From G020354785 sp964521285 (lineage in GTDB: Bacteria; Bacteroidota; Bacteroidia; Bacteroidales; UBA10428): 64,000 nt of DNA. The stretch covers positions 1 to 64,000 of the forward strand of contig CAZFQS010000017.1 of assembly GCA_964521285.1 (NCBI GenBank), given 5' to 3'. The position numbers were made by a program, and so were the translations under genes. Of this stretch, positions 27,700-36,754 are shown piece by piece. Positions within the stretch are counted from its first letter, which is position 1. Each line of letters opens with the position of its first letter. Below the pieces are notes generated by a model. The model saw only the letters and a list, made by a program, of their open reading frames with translations. It was not told where the DNA came from and did no database searches.

Positions 27700-28089
27700 T
27701 TAGTACTCAACTGATTCCTCAACCTCGATATAATTCATAGGAATCTCAATCATTGATTCTATAAACTTGCCAAGCTCATACATATCGTCATCACCAACTT
27801 CATAGGACCAGGTAATGCTCATATTATTCTCTTTCTTGTCATATGCTTTGTTAAGAGTCTCAAGAATGTTCAGTAAGTGCTTTGAGGAGCTTGTATTTAT
27901 GTATTCAAATTTGAGATTTATAGATGTGCTGGCAGGTGGATTCTTTATGTACTCTTCTATCCATTCAAGGATTGGAGTAAAAAGTTTCATAGGATCTTCA
28001 GGGATCGATCTTCCTGAAAATTCTAACAGCCCGCTTTTTAGTCTAACTCCGAGTGATTCAGGTGTTGGTTCTATAAAGAGTTCTTTCAT
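27700..28089 (-). CDS. SiaC-family (DUF1987) regulatory phosphoprotein
   Basis: The 129-residue protein matches the SiaC/DUF1987 pattern throughout: PTPESLGVRL, LLEFSGRSIPEDP, F.P...W...Y, and the segment FEYINTSSSKHLLNIL, whose Thr at residue 66 aligns with the phosphorylated threonine of Pseudomonas SiaC. In that system SiaC, controlled by the kinase SiaB and phosphatase SiaA, activates a diguanylate cyclase. No SiaA, SiaB or SiaD gene is nearby, so this copy is an orphan whose partners would lie elsewhere. It is flanked by intergenic DNA on both sides and is probably monocistronic. Family call firm; pathway inferred. Confidence 0.85.
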   Translation of the reverse strand: MKELFIEPTPESLGVRLKSGLLEFSGRSIPEDPMKLFTPILEWIEEYIKNPPASTSINLKFEYINTSSSKHLLNILETLNKAYDKKENNMSITWSYEVGDDDMYELGKFIESMIEIPMNYIEVEESVEY

Positions 28090-28342
28090 GATGTTTAATT
28101 GTGGATTAATTTATTCTGTAAACAAATAGTTAAAATAAATTGTTTAAACCAGTTTCACTTATCATACGGTTTTCTTATACAAAATGATTTATATATTTCT
28201 CTGCTTTTGATTAAAAGAGAAAAATCATTGATTAAATTAATGCTCTGGACAACGGATTTTTATGATTCTAACATCGTATCCGGGCTTATACCGGATTGAT
28301 TAATATAAAATCAGACATAACCGGAGCCAATACTTCTGGTTT

Positions 28343-30778
28343 CTAACCCATAATTACCTCAACCGCATGGATGGTTCCTGAATCAAATACCGGAATTATA
28401 TTCCCCTTAATCTCCTTACCGTCAATTATTAATTGTTTAATTCCTTTTGAAACATGGTCCGGATTTTTTATCTCTATCCTGTACTTCGCCCCCCTGAATA
28501 CCCTGTTAACAATATATCCATTCCAGCTTTCAGGGATACACGGATCAACTTTTAACCCTTCATAATCAGGGAATATACCCAGAATATATTGAGTAATGGC
28601 AAAATAATTCCAGGCAGCGGTTCCTGTTAACCATGAATTTTTTGCCTCACCGGGCTTAAATGCATCTTTACCTGCAATCATTTGTGAATATACATAAGGT
28701 TCGGTTTTATGTAAAACATGAATATCTTCAAGATAAGAGGGGCATATCTTTCTGTAATAATCCCATGCCCTGTCCCCATTGCCTGTTAATGTTTCAGCAA
28801 TCATTATCCATGGATTATTATGGCAAAAAACACCTGCATTTTCTTTGTAACCCTGGGGATAAGAAGATATTTCACCATATTTGACAATATATTCGGTAAA
28901 AGCAGGATTATTTAATACTATCCCATAATCGCAATCAAGATATTTTTTCACTGAATCCAGGGCCTGCCGGGCGCGGCCATCCTCTATGCCTATGCCTGCC
29001 ATGACACAAATTCCCTGTGATTCAATGAATATTTTGCCTTCCTTCTGTTCTTTACTGCCAACCTTCTCTCCAAAATGATCATATGCCCTGATAAACCATT
29101 CACCATCCCATCCATTATCATTTATTGCTTTTTTCATATTTTCAATATGTATTCCGGCTTTCTTTGCCTCATCTTCCTTATTTAATCTCCTGCAAATCTC
29201 AACAAAATCATTGCCATATAAGACAAACATCCCTGCAATAAATACTGATTCGGCAACTCCCCCTTCTTTATTTTCGGTTGTCTGAAAGGATTCACCGGGA
29301 GTATCAGAAAAACAATTAAGATTCAGGCAATCGTTCCAGTCTGCTCTGCCAATTAAAGGAAGATTATGCTGGCCCAGGTTATTAACCACGTTGTAGAATG
29401 AACGTTTCAGATGTTCGAACAAGGTAGCCTTATTGGATTCATCATTATCAAAAGGGACCAGTTCATCAAGTATATTCCAGTCACCTGTTTCTTTGATGTA
29501 AGCGCTTGCAGAAAGAATAAGCCACAGCGGATCGTCATTAAAATTGCTACCGATCTCATTATTTCCACGTTTTGTCAATGGCTGGTACTGATGATAGGCA
29601 CCACCGTCATCAAACTGTGTTGAAGCAATATCGATAATTCTTTCCCTTGCTCTTTCAGGAATCTGATGTACAAAACCAATCAGGTCCTGGTTCGAATCCC
29701 GAAATCCCATTCCCCGTCCTATGCCTGATTCGAAGTATGAAGCACTACGGCTAAAGTTAAAGGTTACCATGCACTGGTACTGGTTCCAGATATTCACCAT
29801 CCTGTTTAGTCTCTCATCAGGATGCTCCAGGTTATATGCAGAAAGTAAACTGTCCCAAAATTTCCTTAATCCATCAAAAGCAATATTTACAGCTTTAACA
29901 GTATTGTATTTTGCTATCATCTCTTCAGCAGGAGTTTTATTGATCACCTGTTTACCTGAAAACTTCTTTTTCACGGGATTCTCCACATAACCCAGAATAA
30001 ATATTAATTCGGTTTCCTCCCCCGCTTTCAGTTCCATATCAATACAGTGCGAAGCAATAGGCGACCAGCCATGAGCTTCCGTATTCCGGGGCTTTCCTTC
30101 CATAACCGCATCAGGAGCATCAAAACCATTGTATAACCCGATAAATGTTTCCCTGTCCGTATCATATCCAGAAATTTTCCTGTTTACTGTATAAAATGCA
30201 TAATGATTCCTTCTCTCCCTGTATTCTGTTTTGTGATACAAAGTTGACCCGTTTATTTCAACCTGACCGGTTGAAAAGTTCCTCTGAAAATTTGTATTAT
30301 CATCATTTGCATCCCAAAGACACCATTCAACCAATGAGAAGAGCTTAAACTTTTTCGTTTTACCGGTTCTGTTGGTTAGTTTAACCTTCTGGACTTCACC
30401 CCAGTATTTTAATGGCACCATATATAATATTTCGGCTTCCAGTCCATTCCTCTCACCTTTAATTACAGTGTATCCCAAACCGTGACGGCATTCGTAACTG
30501 TCTAATTTAGCTTTCACCGGTTTCCACCCCTGAGACCAGACATCGCCGTTTTCATTTATATAAAAATACTTACCTCCGGCATCCATTGGCACGTTATTAT
30601 ATCTGTAGCGTGTAATCCTTCTCAAACGAGCATCTTTATAAAAACTGTATCCACCGGCTGTATTTGATATTAATGAAAAAAAATCTTCGTTACCAAGATA
30701 ATTTATCCAGGGCCATGGAGTTTTCGGATCAGTAATAATGTATTCCCTTTCCTTGTCGTTAAAATAACCGAATTTCAT
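28343..30778 (-). CDS. GH94 cellobiose phosphorylase
   Basis: GH94 phosphorylases split cellobiose with inorganic phosphate into glucose 1-phosphate and glucose in the cytoplasm, saving ATP. The protein has no signal peptide and opens with MKFGYFNDKEREYIITDPKT, then NYLGNEDFFSLISNTAGGYSFY, which is characteristic of cellobiose phosphorylases rather than chitobiose or cellodextrin enzymes. The catalytic region has GMGFRDSNQDLIGF near residues 356-369 and DWND at 480-483, with D483 expected to be the general acid. Length 811 residues is normal. It is divergent from the exported GH12 endoglucanase gene 246 nt away, a coherent beta-glucan pair. Laminaribiose or other disaccharide specificity is possible but less likely. 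Confidence 0.9.
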   Translation of the reverse strand: MKFGYFNDKEREYIITDPKTPWPWINYLGNEDFFSLISNTAGGYSFYKDARLRRITRYRYNNVPMDAGGKYFYINENGDVWSQGWKPVKAKLDSYECRHGLGYTVIKGERNGLEAEILYMVPLKYWGEVQKVKLTNRTGKTKKFKLFSLVEWCLWDANDDNTNFQRNFSTGQVEINGSTLYHKTEYRERRNHYAFYTVNRKISGYDTDRETFIGLYNGFDAPDAVMEGKPRNTEAHGWSPIASHCIDMELKAGEETELIFILGYVENPVKKKFSGKQVINKTPAEEMIAKYNTVKAVNIAFDGLRKFWDSLLSAYNLEHPDERLNRMVNIWNQYQCMVTFNFSRSASYFESGIGRGMGFRDSNQDLIGFVHQIPERARERIIDIASTQFDDGGAYHQYQPLTKRGNNEIGSNFNDDPLWLILSASAYIKETGDWNILDELVPFDNDESNKATLFEHLKRSFYNVVNNLGQHNLPLIGRADWNDCLNLNCFSDTPGESFQTTENKEGGVAESVFIAGMFVLYGNDFVEICRRLNKEDEAKKAGIHIENMKKAINDNGWDGEWFIRAYDHFGEKVGSKEQKEGKIFIESQGICVMAGIGIEDGRARQALDSVKKYLDCDYGIVLNNPAFTEYIVKYGEISSYPQGYKENAGVFCHNNPWIMIAETLTGNGDRAWDYYRKICPSYLEDIHVLHKTEPYVYSQMIAGKDAFKPGEAKNSWLTGTAAWNYFAITQYILGIFPDYEGLKVDPCIPESWNGYIVNRVFRGAKYRIEIKNPDHVSKGIKQLIIDGKEIKGNIIPVFDSGTIHAVEVIMG

Positions 30779-31024
30779 AATTTACTGTTTGTATTTATTA
30801 ACTGCATGTGTAATTCTTCTAATTACTAAATAGTTGAGCTATATTGCCTGTTTCAGGTTCAGGGCGCTAAAGATATCCGAATCGATTATATAATCCTAAT
30901 TATTGCCAGATAATTTATTTTACTGTTAAAAAGTTCGGCTTTTTTTTCCCAACTTAATAGTATATATTAACTCTTTCAATATAATAATAACATTTTCTTC
31001 AAAACTTAAAATACTAAAAATACA
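30779..31024. promoter_or_regulatory. Divergent intergenic region between GH94 and GH12 genes
   Basis: This 246-nt AT-rich region must contain promoters for both genes. It includes a 12-bp palindrome GATTATATAATC near 30884-30895, midway between the starts, which is a candidate operator. I could not find a clear Bacteroidota TAnnTTTG element. Confidence 0.4.
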
Positions 31025-32074
31025 ATGAATAAAAGCTATATAATTTGCCTGGGAATATTATTACTTTCTGCTAATATTAACGGTCAGGTACAGGAATTGT
31101 GTGACCCAAATTCAACCTCTGTAATGGACGGTGAATATCATGTGTCAAACAATACCTGGGGCTCCGGTACAGGATGTGGAGAACAGTGCCTTAATATAGA
31201 CAGGGATACATCAATGTTTGAAGTGTTTTTATCCACCCACGATGACGCCCAGGTATGTTCCTATCCTTTTATTTACAAGGGCTGTCACTGGGGCTGGTGT
31301 ACTTCCAGGGATAATCCCTTTCCTAAAAAAATAAATGAAATAGCAAGTGCCCCTTTTAGCTGGGTTATAAGCACAGAGGGTGTTTCCGGAACATGGAATT
31401 CCTCTTTTGAAGCCTGGTTTGATTCAGCCGCTTCCGAATCGGATTACAATGGTGAATTAATGATCTGGATTAACTATGGGGGCGGTGCCGGACCCGGGGG
31501 ATCGAAGGTAGGAACTGTTACCATTGGTGGCCATGACTGGGATGTATATTTTGCTGCATGGTGGGTGAACTATATTGCTTACAAAATTAAAACTGTTACC
31601 GATAGTGTAAGCCTCGATTTAAGGATTTTTATTCAGGATGCCGTGAACCGCGGTTACCTTGAGGAAGACTGGTATATTCATAATATGGAAGCCGGTTTTG
31701 AAATATGGAGAGGTGGACAGGGACTGAAAACACATTCTTATTCTGCTTCGATCGTTGAAGGAGAATACACCTCTGTCCGGGAAAGACAGAGAATCTCCAT
31801 AAAGCCTGAATATAAGCTTAAACAAAACTATCCAAATCCTTTTAATGAAGATACGAGAATATCATACTTATTGTCCCGGGCAGCATTTGTAACTATAAAA
31901 ATTTACGACATTTTTGGAAGAGAAGTTAAGACATTGGTAAATAAATTACAGCAGCCTGGTGACTATTATGTAAATTTCCATGCAGAAGAACTACCGGGCG
32001 GAGTTTATACATACAGATTGTATTTGGACAATGAGTTTGCAGATAGCAGGAAGATGATACTTATAAATTTTTAG
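31025..32074 (+). CDS. T9SS-exported GH12 endo-beta-glucanase
   Basis: After a signal peptide (about residues 1-20, NINGQ) the GH12 domain (about 25-245) shows NNTWG, the family hallmark YKGCHWGWCTS at 84-94, the nucleophile E144 in GELMIWIN, and the acid/base E226 in AGFEIWRGG. GH12 enzymes cut beta-1,4 or mixed-linkage glucans and xyloglucan. The last 88 residues (NYPNPFNEDTRISYLL, IYDIFGREVKTL, GVYTYRL) form a type A T9SS sorting domain, so the enzyme acts outside the cell. Both catalytic residues are intact. Its divergent neighbour is the GH94 phosphorylase that would use the released cellobiose. Exact substrate is open. Confidence 0.88.
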   Translation: MNKSYIICLGILLLSANINGQVQELCDPNSTSVMDGEYHVSNNTWGSGTGCGEQCLNIDRDTSMFEVFLSTHDDAQVCSYPFIYKGCHWGWCTSRDNPFPKKINEIASAPFSWVISTEGVSGTWNSSFEAWFDSAASESDYNGELMIWINYGGGAGPGGSKVGTVTIGGHDWDVYFAAWWVNYIAYKIKTVTDSVSLDLRIFIQDAVNRGYLEEDWYIHNMEAGFEIWRGGQGLKTHSYSASIVEGEYTSVRERQRISIKPEYKLKQNYPNPFNEDTRISYLLSRAAFVTIKIYDIFGREVKTLVNKLQQPGDYYVNFHAEELPGGVYTYRLYLDNEFADSRKMILINF

Positions 32075-32111
32075 TAATTTTATTTATGATACTCTAACAT
32101 ATAAAAGTCAA

Positions 32112-32516
32112 ATGGAGCTCCCAAGAAATGTTCTCGGCAAGGCCACAATAGATTATGAGGAAGAAAATATTTTAAAAATTAAAATTCTGCAGCATGCGTC
32201 TATAGATTTGGATGTAGCTAAAGCAATAGTTGAAGCTGCAGAAGAAATATCAGGATCCTCTGTGCACGGAAATATAGTTGATATCAGGGAAATGGTTTTT
32301 ATGTCAAGGGATGCAAGGGCATATTTTGCAGAACAAGACAAGTCTAATGTTATTGCCATAGCAATTTTAATGAAATCATTATTTCATAATGCACTGGTGA
32401 ATTTATATTTGGATGTTAGCATACCAGCTATTCCTACCAAAGCATTCGAAAAGGAAATTGATGCAATCGACTGGATCAGGAAGAAATTGAGTGAAGTGCA
32501 GAATTCTGAAAGCTGA
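32112..32516 (+). CDS. STAS-like protein (DUF7793-type)
   Basis: A 134-residue cytoplasmic protein with alternating strands and helices. The segment GNIVDIREMVFMSRDARAYF near residues 54-75 and the closing FEKEIDAIDWIRKKL match small STAS/SpoIIAA-like proteins frequent in Bacteroidota. No signal, metal site or catalytic motif is visible. It starts 37 nt after the GH12 stop on the same strand, so the two may be cotranscribed, though a functional link is not evident. Likely a regulatory binding protein; function otherwise unknown. Confidence 0.6.
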   Translation: MELPRNVLGKATIDYEEENILKIKILQHASIDLDVAKAIVEAAEEISGSSVHGNIVDIREMVFMSRDARAYFAEQDKSNVIAIAILMKSLFHNALVNLYLDVSIPAIPTKAFEKEIDAIDWIRKKLSEVQNSES

Positions 32517-32543
32517 TTTTAATAATTTTTACTTACTTGTTTC

Positions 32544-33512
32544 TTATTCAAAATATTCAAATGCATCAATAATATCCAGATAAACTCCGTCAAATCCAGC
32601 CATAATAATCTTGTAAATGTATGAACTTTCATTGCCATAAATAATATTCTGCCATTCTTTTGCCCAGTATCTGACCTTATAATTACCTTCCCAGTCAGGG
32701 TTCTCACCTGCAATCCAGTTTGGAGGATTGCTCTGCCATGTAATTTGCCAGTAATAACGGTAATCTTCTGCCTCTCCTATACTCATGTATGAAATCACGA
32801 GCCGTTTGCCCCCATTTTTCTTGGTTTTTAATGTTTCAATTTCAGAAAACGTAAATTCTTCTTCATCAAAAAAGAAGTCCATTATTATAACATCATAATT
32901 TGTTTCTGATATTGCAGAAATAAAATCCTGCTTTGATGCAAAGTTTTCAGGATTCAGTAAATACAGAAAATTCCTGGCATCAGCAAGTGAATTAATGTCA
33001 CTTGTATTAACATTGTAAGGGGCTGGCGGATAATCAGGAATAACATTTAATTCTCTTTCAGGTGCAGCAAATGATATATAACCCTTTGCATTATTCCTGG
33101 TATAGGATTCCTCCATTTTTTCATGTGAAAAGCAATAGTCAGTTACCAGTACCTCCACATCGTTCTCCTCGCATACATCAAGAAATACCAGCATATAGTC
33201 TTTTTCTATTTTTGGTGTAGCTTCATTATCATTATCGTAACCAAAAAACAAATCTTCACGGCCTGCTCCGTCAATAGAATTTAAATAGGATGTCACCGGA
33301 TTACCATCAGTATCGCCATTATCTGTTACAAGCTCCTGGCCATTCTGAGGGATAATTATAAAATCAGCATTAAATCCTTTGGCATAATAACTAAGGTTCT
33401 GTACAAAATTCCTCATCTCCTGCTTAAAGTAAACATTGTCTTCACTTTCATCATTGCCACAGGATGACCAGATTAATATTGCTGCAAAAAAAATGTGTTT
33501 TATAATTTTCAT
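32544..33512 (-). CDS. GH114-family lipoprotein (TM1410-like)
   Basis: The ATG at 33512 gives a clean lipoprotein signal with LIWSSC and the lipidated Cys near residue 18; an ATG six codons upstream is possible. The TIM-barrel fold carries the family signatures DVIIMDFFFD, LVISYMSIGEAEDYRYYW and, near the C-terminus, GFDGVYLDIIDAFEYF, whose acidic residues line the predicted active site. The family founder is an endo-alpha-1,4-polygalactosaminidase. The relation to that activity here is by family only. It converges with the STAS-like gene, and 104 nt separate its start from the TPR gene upstream. The cell-surface lipid anchor fits glycan processing at the envelope. Confidence 0.8.
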   Translation of the reverse strand: MKIIKHIFFAAILIWSSCGNDESEDNVYFKQEMRNFVQNLSYYAKGFNADFIIIPQNGQELVTDNGDTDGNPVTSYLNSIDGAGREDLFFGYDNDNEATPKIEKDYMLVFLDVCEENDVEVLVTDYCFSHEKMEESYTRNNAKGYISFAAPERELNVIPDYPPAPYNVNTSDINSLADARNFLYLLNPENFASKQDFISAISETNYDVIIMDFFFDEEEFTFSEIETLKTKKNGGKRLVISYMSIGEAEDYRYYWQITWQSNPPNWIAGENPDWEGNYKVRYWAKEWQNIIYGNESSYIYKIIMAGFDGVYLDIIDAFEYFE

Positions 33513-33634
33513 CTCTTGCCGATTTAGCATTAAGTAATTTCCCGGTGTTAATTTAGTGAAAAATTATAATCGGATTTAAATTATGCCGGAAAAAATAAAT
33601 TGGAGCAATCCAGTCCGTTAACTTCTTATCATAT

Positions 33635-34417
33635 TTATCTTTGATTTGCCAGATCAGGATATAAATAATTTTTTACCCACATATAATCGGGCTCAATATC
33701 AAGTATTTTCCTGTAAACCTCTCTTGCCTCACTTAAATTTTGATCTTCACTGTACCAGCGTCCCAGATTTGTTAAAATGAGAAGATACAGCCAGTTACTT
33801 TTAAGCTCATCCTCACCTGACTCAAACATACTCACAGCTTTTTCATGATAATATATTGCTTTTTTTAAGCCGCCGCCCAGAATTTTCGGGGTGTAATACT
33901 TCATATTACCTAATTCCATCAGTACTTTGGCATTGTTTTTATCCAGTTCCACAGCCTTATTAATGCATTTAACACTTTTAATGCCATAATCAAGAGCCTT
34001 TAAAGGATTTAATCCGATTTCAAAACCGTACATCGCTCCTTTAAGTGAATAAATTTCCGCCTTCGACGAATGGTATTTTAACAATATATTAACATTTTTT
34101 CTGGCTTTATTGAGATAATAACGCCCTTTATTCTTATCACCGGTTACAATGCAATAGGCTATATATCCATATAATGCATAAGTTAAATCATAGAGGCCCT
34201 GGATATTTTTATCCCTTACATATTCTTCTTCCATCTTATTCATATTATACTCCCACAAATCCATTCGTCCGCTTATAAATGCATTGTATATATGTTCATT
34301 ATAAGATGTTTGTCCGTATAAATATAATATTGATATTGCCGGCAGGATAAAAATCAATAATAATTTTTTAAATGAATAATTTTTAATATCTGATTGGCCG
34401 CCCTTTCCAGTTTCCAT
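33635..34417 (-). CDS. TPR-repeat membrane-anchored or exported protein
   Basis: A hydrophobic segment (about residues 18-36) after a basic start suggests an uncleaved anchor or long signal. TPR-like helices follow from about residue 60, with ALDYGIKSVKCINKAVELDKNNAKVLMELG near 140-170 and LSEAREVYRKILDIEPDYMWVKNYL at the end. The motif YYTPKILGGGL near residue 175 recurs as FYTPEAYGGGL in the TPR gene at 43453-44097, so the two are paralogues. Its start overlaps the glycosyltransferase end by 35 nt, making it the last gene of the minus-strand carotenoid operon. A scaffold role is an inference. Confidence 0.65.
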   Translation of the reverse strand: METGKGGQSDIKNYSFKKLLLIFILPAISILYLYGQTSYNEHIYNAFISGRMDLWEYNMNKMEEEYVRDKNIQGLYDLTYALYGYIAYCIVTGDKNKGRYYLNKARKNVNILLKYHSSKAEIYSLKGAMYGFEIGLNPLKALDYGIKSVKCINKAVELDKNNAKVLMELGNMKYYTPKILGGGLKKAIYYHEKAVSMFESGEDELKSNWLYLLILTNLGRWYSEDQNLSEAREVYRKILDIEPDYMWVKNYLYPDLANQR

Positions 34418-35477
34418 ATTTTACGGATTTATTATAAACAGCTTTAAATACAACAATAATAAAAGCAATTTGTTGAGGTATACCTAATAATATGTGTGTT
34501 AATACAGATTGTCTGCTAAGGATGGAAACGATTATTCTCAGTATGACAGAGAGGATTATATAAGTTATGGCAAATAAATAATTAAATGTAAAAAGGATAA
34601 CAAAAATGCCAAATGAAGTTACAATAGCAAACAATATTGTTAAAAAGATACTGTTCCCAAAAAATGCAGTAACATTTTTTGAAAATCCTTCAATACCCTC
34701 TTTGTAATTATTGTACATACGGCACTTTATCTGCCCATTACTCAAAAGCGTTTTGGCAATATATCCCTTTTTTTTAATTGATTTAACTATTTCAATATCT
34801 TCAACTTTATGTCCCTTTACTTTTTCATGCCATTGATTCTTCCTGTAAATATCAGCATTAAAAAGCATGAATTGTCCGTTTGCGGCGGACAGTGAGGTAT
34901 TAGACGTATATTCTATGAGTATTAATGGTAACAATGAAACCAGTATCCAGTTCATTAGAGGGACTGTTAATTTCTCACCCCAGGTAACCATCACTTGCTG
35001 TGGAAATATTGAAAGAAGGGCAATCCTGTCTTTTTTAAGATACCCTAAAGAATTCCTGATTAATCCTTTTTCAATGATCACATCGGCATCCAGAAATAAA
35101 AAATATGAACCTTTAGCTTTGAGGGATAACTGGTGGCATGCATAATTTTTGCCAAGCCATCCTTCAGGAAGCTCAATTCCCCTGACATAGCTGATCTTCT
35201 TATTTTTCTCAGCATAACTCTTCACAATTTCAAGAGTTGTATCCTCCGACATATCGTCATAGACTATAACTTCATAATTCTGATAATCGTGATTAATGAT
35301 ATTATCAAGCAGTTTTCCTATATTTTCATCCTCATTTCTGGCCGGAATTAATATTGAGACCAGATGCTCACCGGGGATCTCCCTGACTGACAACCACTGT
35401 TTCGTCAGAAGATTAATAAGGGCAATTAATAGTCTCAGGATTATAAAGCCAAAGATTATATATGAAATGATTATCAT
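34383..35477 (-). CDS. Family 2 glycosyltransferase, carotenoid type (CruG/CruC/CrtQ-like)
   Basis: The enzyme has an N-terminal membrane helix (1-22), a GT2 catalytic domain with ILIPARNEDENIGKLL near residue 43, VIVYDDMSEDTT, the DAD metal site in FLFLDADVII near 128-137, and VEDIEIVKSIKKKGY, then three C-terminal hydrophobic helices. This layout fits the carotenoid glycosyltransferases that add a sugar to a carotenoid hydroxyl at the membrane. It lies between the acyltransferase (3 nt upstream) and a TPR gene (35-nt overlap). Context with crtI, a CruF-like hydratase and an acyltransferase supports the carotenoid role. Acceptor and sugar are unknown. Confidence 0.78.
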   Translation of the reverse strand: MIIISYIIFGFIILRLLIALINLLTKQWLSVREIPGEHLVSILIPARNEDENIGKLLDNIINHDYQNYEVIVYDDMSEDTTLEIVKSYAEKNKKISYVRGIELPEGWLGKNYACHQLSLKAKGSYFLFLDADVIIEKGLIRNSLGYLKKDRIALLSIFPQQVMVTWGEKLTVPLMNWILVSLLPLILIEYTSNTSLSAANGQFMLFNADIYRKNQWHEKVKGHKVEDIEIVKSIKKKGYIAKTLLSNGQIKCRMYNNYKEGIEGFSKNVTAFFGNSIFLTILFAIVTSFGIFVILFTFNYLFAITYIILSVILRIIVSILSRQSVLTHILLGIPQQIAFIIVVFKAVYNKSVKYGNWKGRPIRY

Positions 35478-35480
35478 TGT

Positions 35481-36089
35481 TTATTCTTTCTGGCTTTTAA
35501 TACATTCCATCATAAAATTGTTATATGCCTTTTCTATCTCACTTTGACTAAACGGACCTGAGAATTCAGTCAAATTAAGATTTAGTACAGGCCGCTTGTT
35601 TGAAAAATAGTCAGTCAGCACAACCAGAAATATCAGCTGGAATTCCCTATTCGTCCCATCCAGAATCTTTAACAACCCTTTCTCAAATTTTACCGGGAAA
35701 TGGTATGATGACTGAATTTCTCCCTGGGGATAAAATAACAGAAGATTCTCCGGATCATCTAGCAGGGAAATGCAATAATTTATTGATTCAAGTACTGATT
35801 TTTTCTTTTTGGTAACTGAAAAAGCGCCTGCCTTGCTCAGGATCCTGTGCTTTTTCAGCTGCTCTTCCAGCATCATTACATGAAATTTTTTATGAAACAT
35901 TCTGTAATTAAGATAAACAACAAAAAAACCATCCCACCAGCTGAAATGATTTGCAATAATGACTGCAGGTATATTCCTGAGATTTACATCTGAATTAATA
36001 TTGATTTCATGAAAATGTTTTTTGAGCATTTTCCTGGTATACTGATTAAATAACCAGACATAAAAAGGTTTATGTCTTGCTTTTATCAT
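35481..36089 (-). CDS. PlsC-like acyltransferase, probable carotenoid glycoside acyltransferase
   Basis: The 202-residue protein carries the PlsC acyltransferase box NHFSWWD (NHx4D, near residues 47-53) and the second motif LLFYPQGEIQ near 117-126. Such enzymes transfer an acyl chain to a hydroxyl; CruD-type members acylate the sugar of carotenoid glucosides in green sulfur bacteria. The 1-acylglycerol-3-phosphate acyltransferase of phospholipid synthesis is the alternative, but the position between the CruF-like and glycosyltransferase genes, with gaps of 20 and 3 nt, argues for carotenoid acylation. It is short, with no long membrane helices. Confidence 0.75.
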   Translation of the reverse strand: MIKARHKPFYVWLFNQYTRKMLKKHFHEININSDVNLRNIPAVIIANHFSWWDGFFVVYLNYRMFHKKFHVMMLEEQLKKHRILSKAGAFSVTKKKKSVLESINYCISLLDDPENLLLFYPQGEIQSSYHFPVKFEKGLLKILDGTNREFQLIFLVVLTDYFSNKRPVLNLNLTEFSGPFSQSEIEKAYNNFMMECIKSQKE

Positions 36090-36109
36090 TCTTTAGCCTA
36101 TATACTTAA

Positions 36110-36754
36110 TTATAAAAACAGGTTTAATCCCGAAAAAAATATAAATTGCACCAGTAGCAAATGTATTGAAATCACATTTTGAATATTTATCTTTCCCAGA
36201 TAGATTATACTTATAAACACGCACGACAATACAAACCAGGATGCATAATTCAGTAACGGTACCTCTCCGCTTAGCCAGTTCCACATTAACATTTTCCCTG
36301 CGACAGGTTCAAGTAAAATATCAAAAATCAGCATTATTAGTCCCCCGAATAATATCCTTATTATCACCGGGAATTTAAATCTTTTAATTAAAACAAAAGT
36401 GCAATATATTAGTACAAACCAGTTTATTCCGATAATTAAAGGGGTGTTGAGCAACCTGGGCCCCAGAATACTATTATCATAAGTATAACTGCCAAAGATC
36501 ACTCCTGTATTAACTCCTATTATCTCTGCTATAATGCTCATTATATATATTAACAGCCCAAAGAATATAAACCTGGCACCCCAGTTAAGGTTAAAATACA
36601 GAACAAAAAACAAATTAATAAGTATGGTAAAGGGAGTCAGGTATATAAAATATTTGGCAGTAAGAGGTATACTTAAGCCTATTAATCCTATGGCATAATA
36701 AATGATAATAAATTTTTTTACCGAATAACCAGTCAGGTTTAAAAAGTTCTTCAT
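36110..36754 (-). CDS. CruF-like carotenoid 1,2-hydratase (membrane)
   Basis: A 214-residue integral membrane protein with about six hydrophobic helices. The family pattern is seen in IAEIIGVNTGVIFGSYTYDNSILGPRLLNTPLIIGINWF near residues 70-110 and in the FDILLEPVAGKMLMWNW segment near 145-160, whose Asp, Glu and His-poor polar residues are conserved among CruF/bacterioruberin hydratases. These enzymes add water across the terminal carotenoid double bond, making the hydroxyl that is then glycosylated. It overlaps the upstream desaturase gene by 4 nt (ATGA), so translation is coupled. Function by homology pattern and context. Confidence 0.82.
   Translation of the reverse strand: MKNFLNLTGYSVKKFIIIYYAIGLIGLSIPLTAKYFIYLTPFTILINLFFVLYFNLNWGARFIFFGLLIYIMSIIAEIIGVNTGVIFGSYTYDNSILGPRLLNTPLIIGINWFVLIYCTFVLIKRFKFPVIIRILFGGLIMLIFDILLEPVAGKMLMWNWLSGEVPLLNYASWFVLSCVFISIIYLGKINIQNVISIHLLLVQFIFFSGLNLFL

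Noticed and set aside
28099..28299. A 66-codon plus-strand frame upstream of the SiaC-like gene
   Set aside because: It has no ribosome site, no domain pattern and AT-driven composition; the gap looks like plain intergenic DNA.
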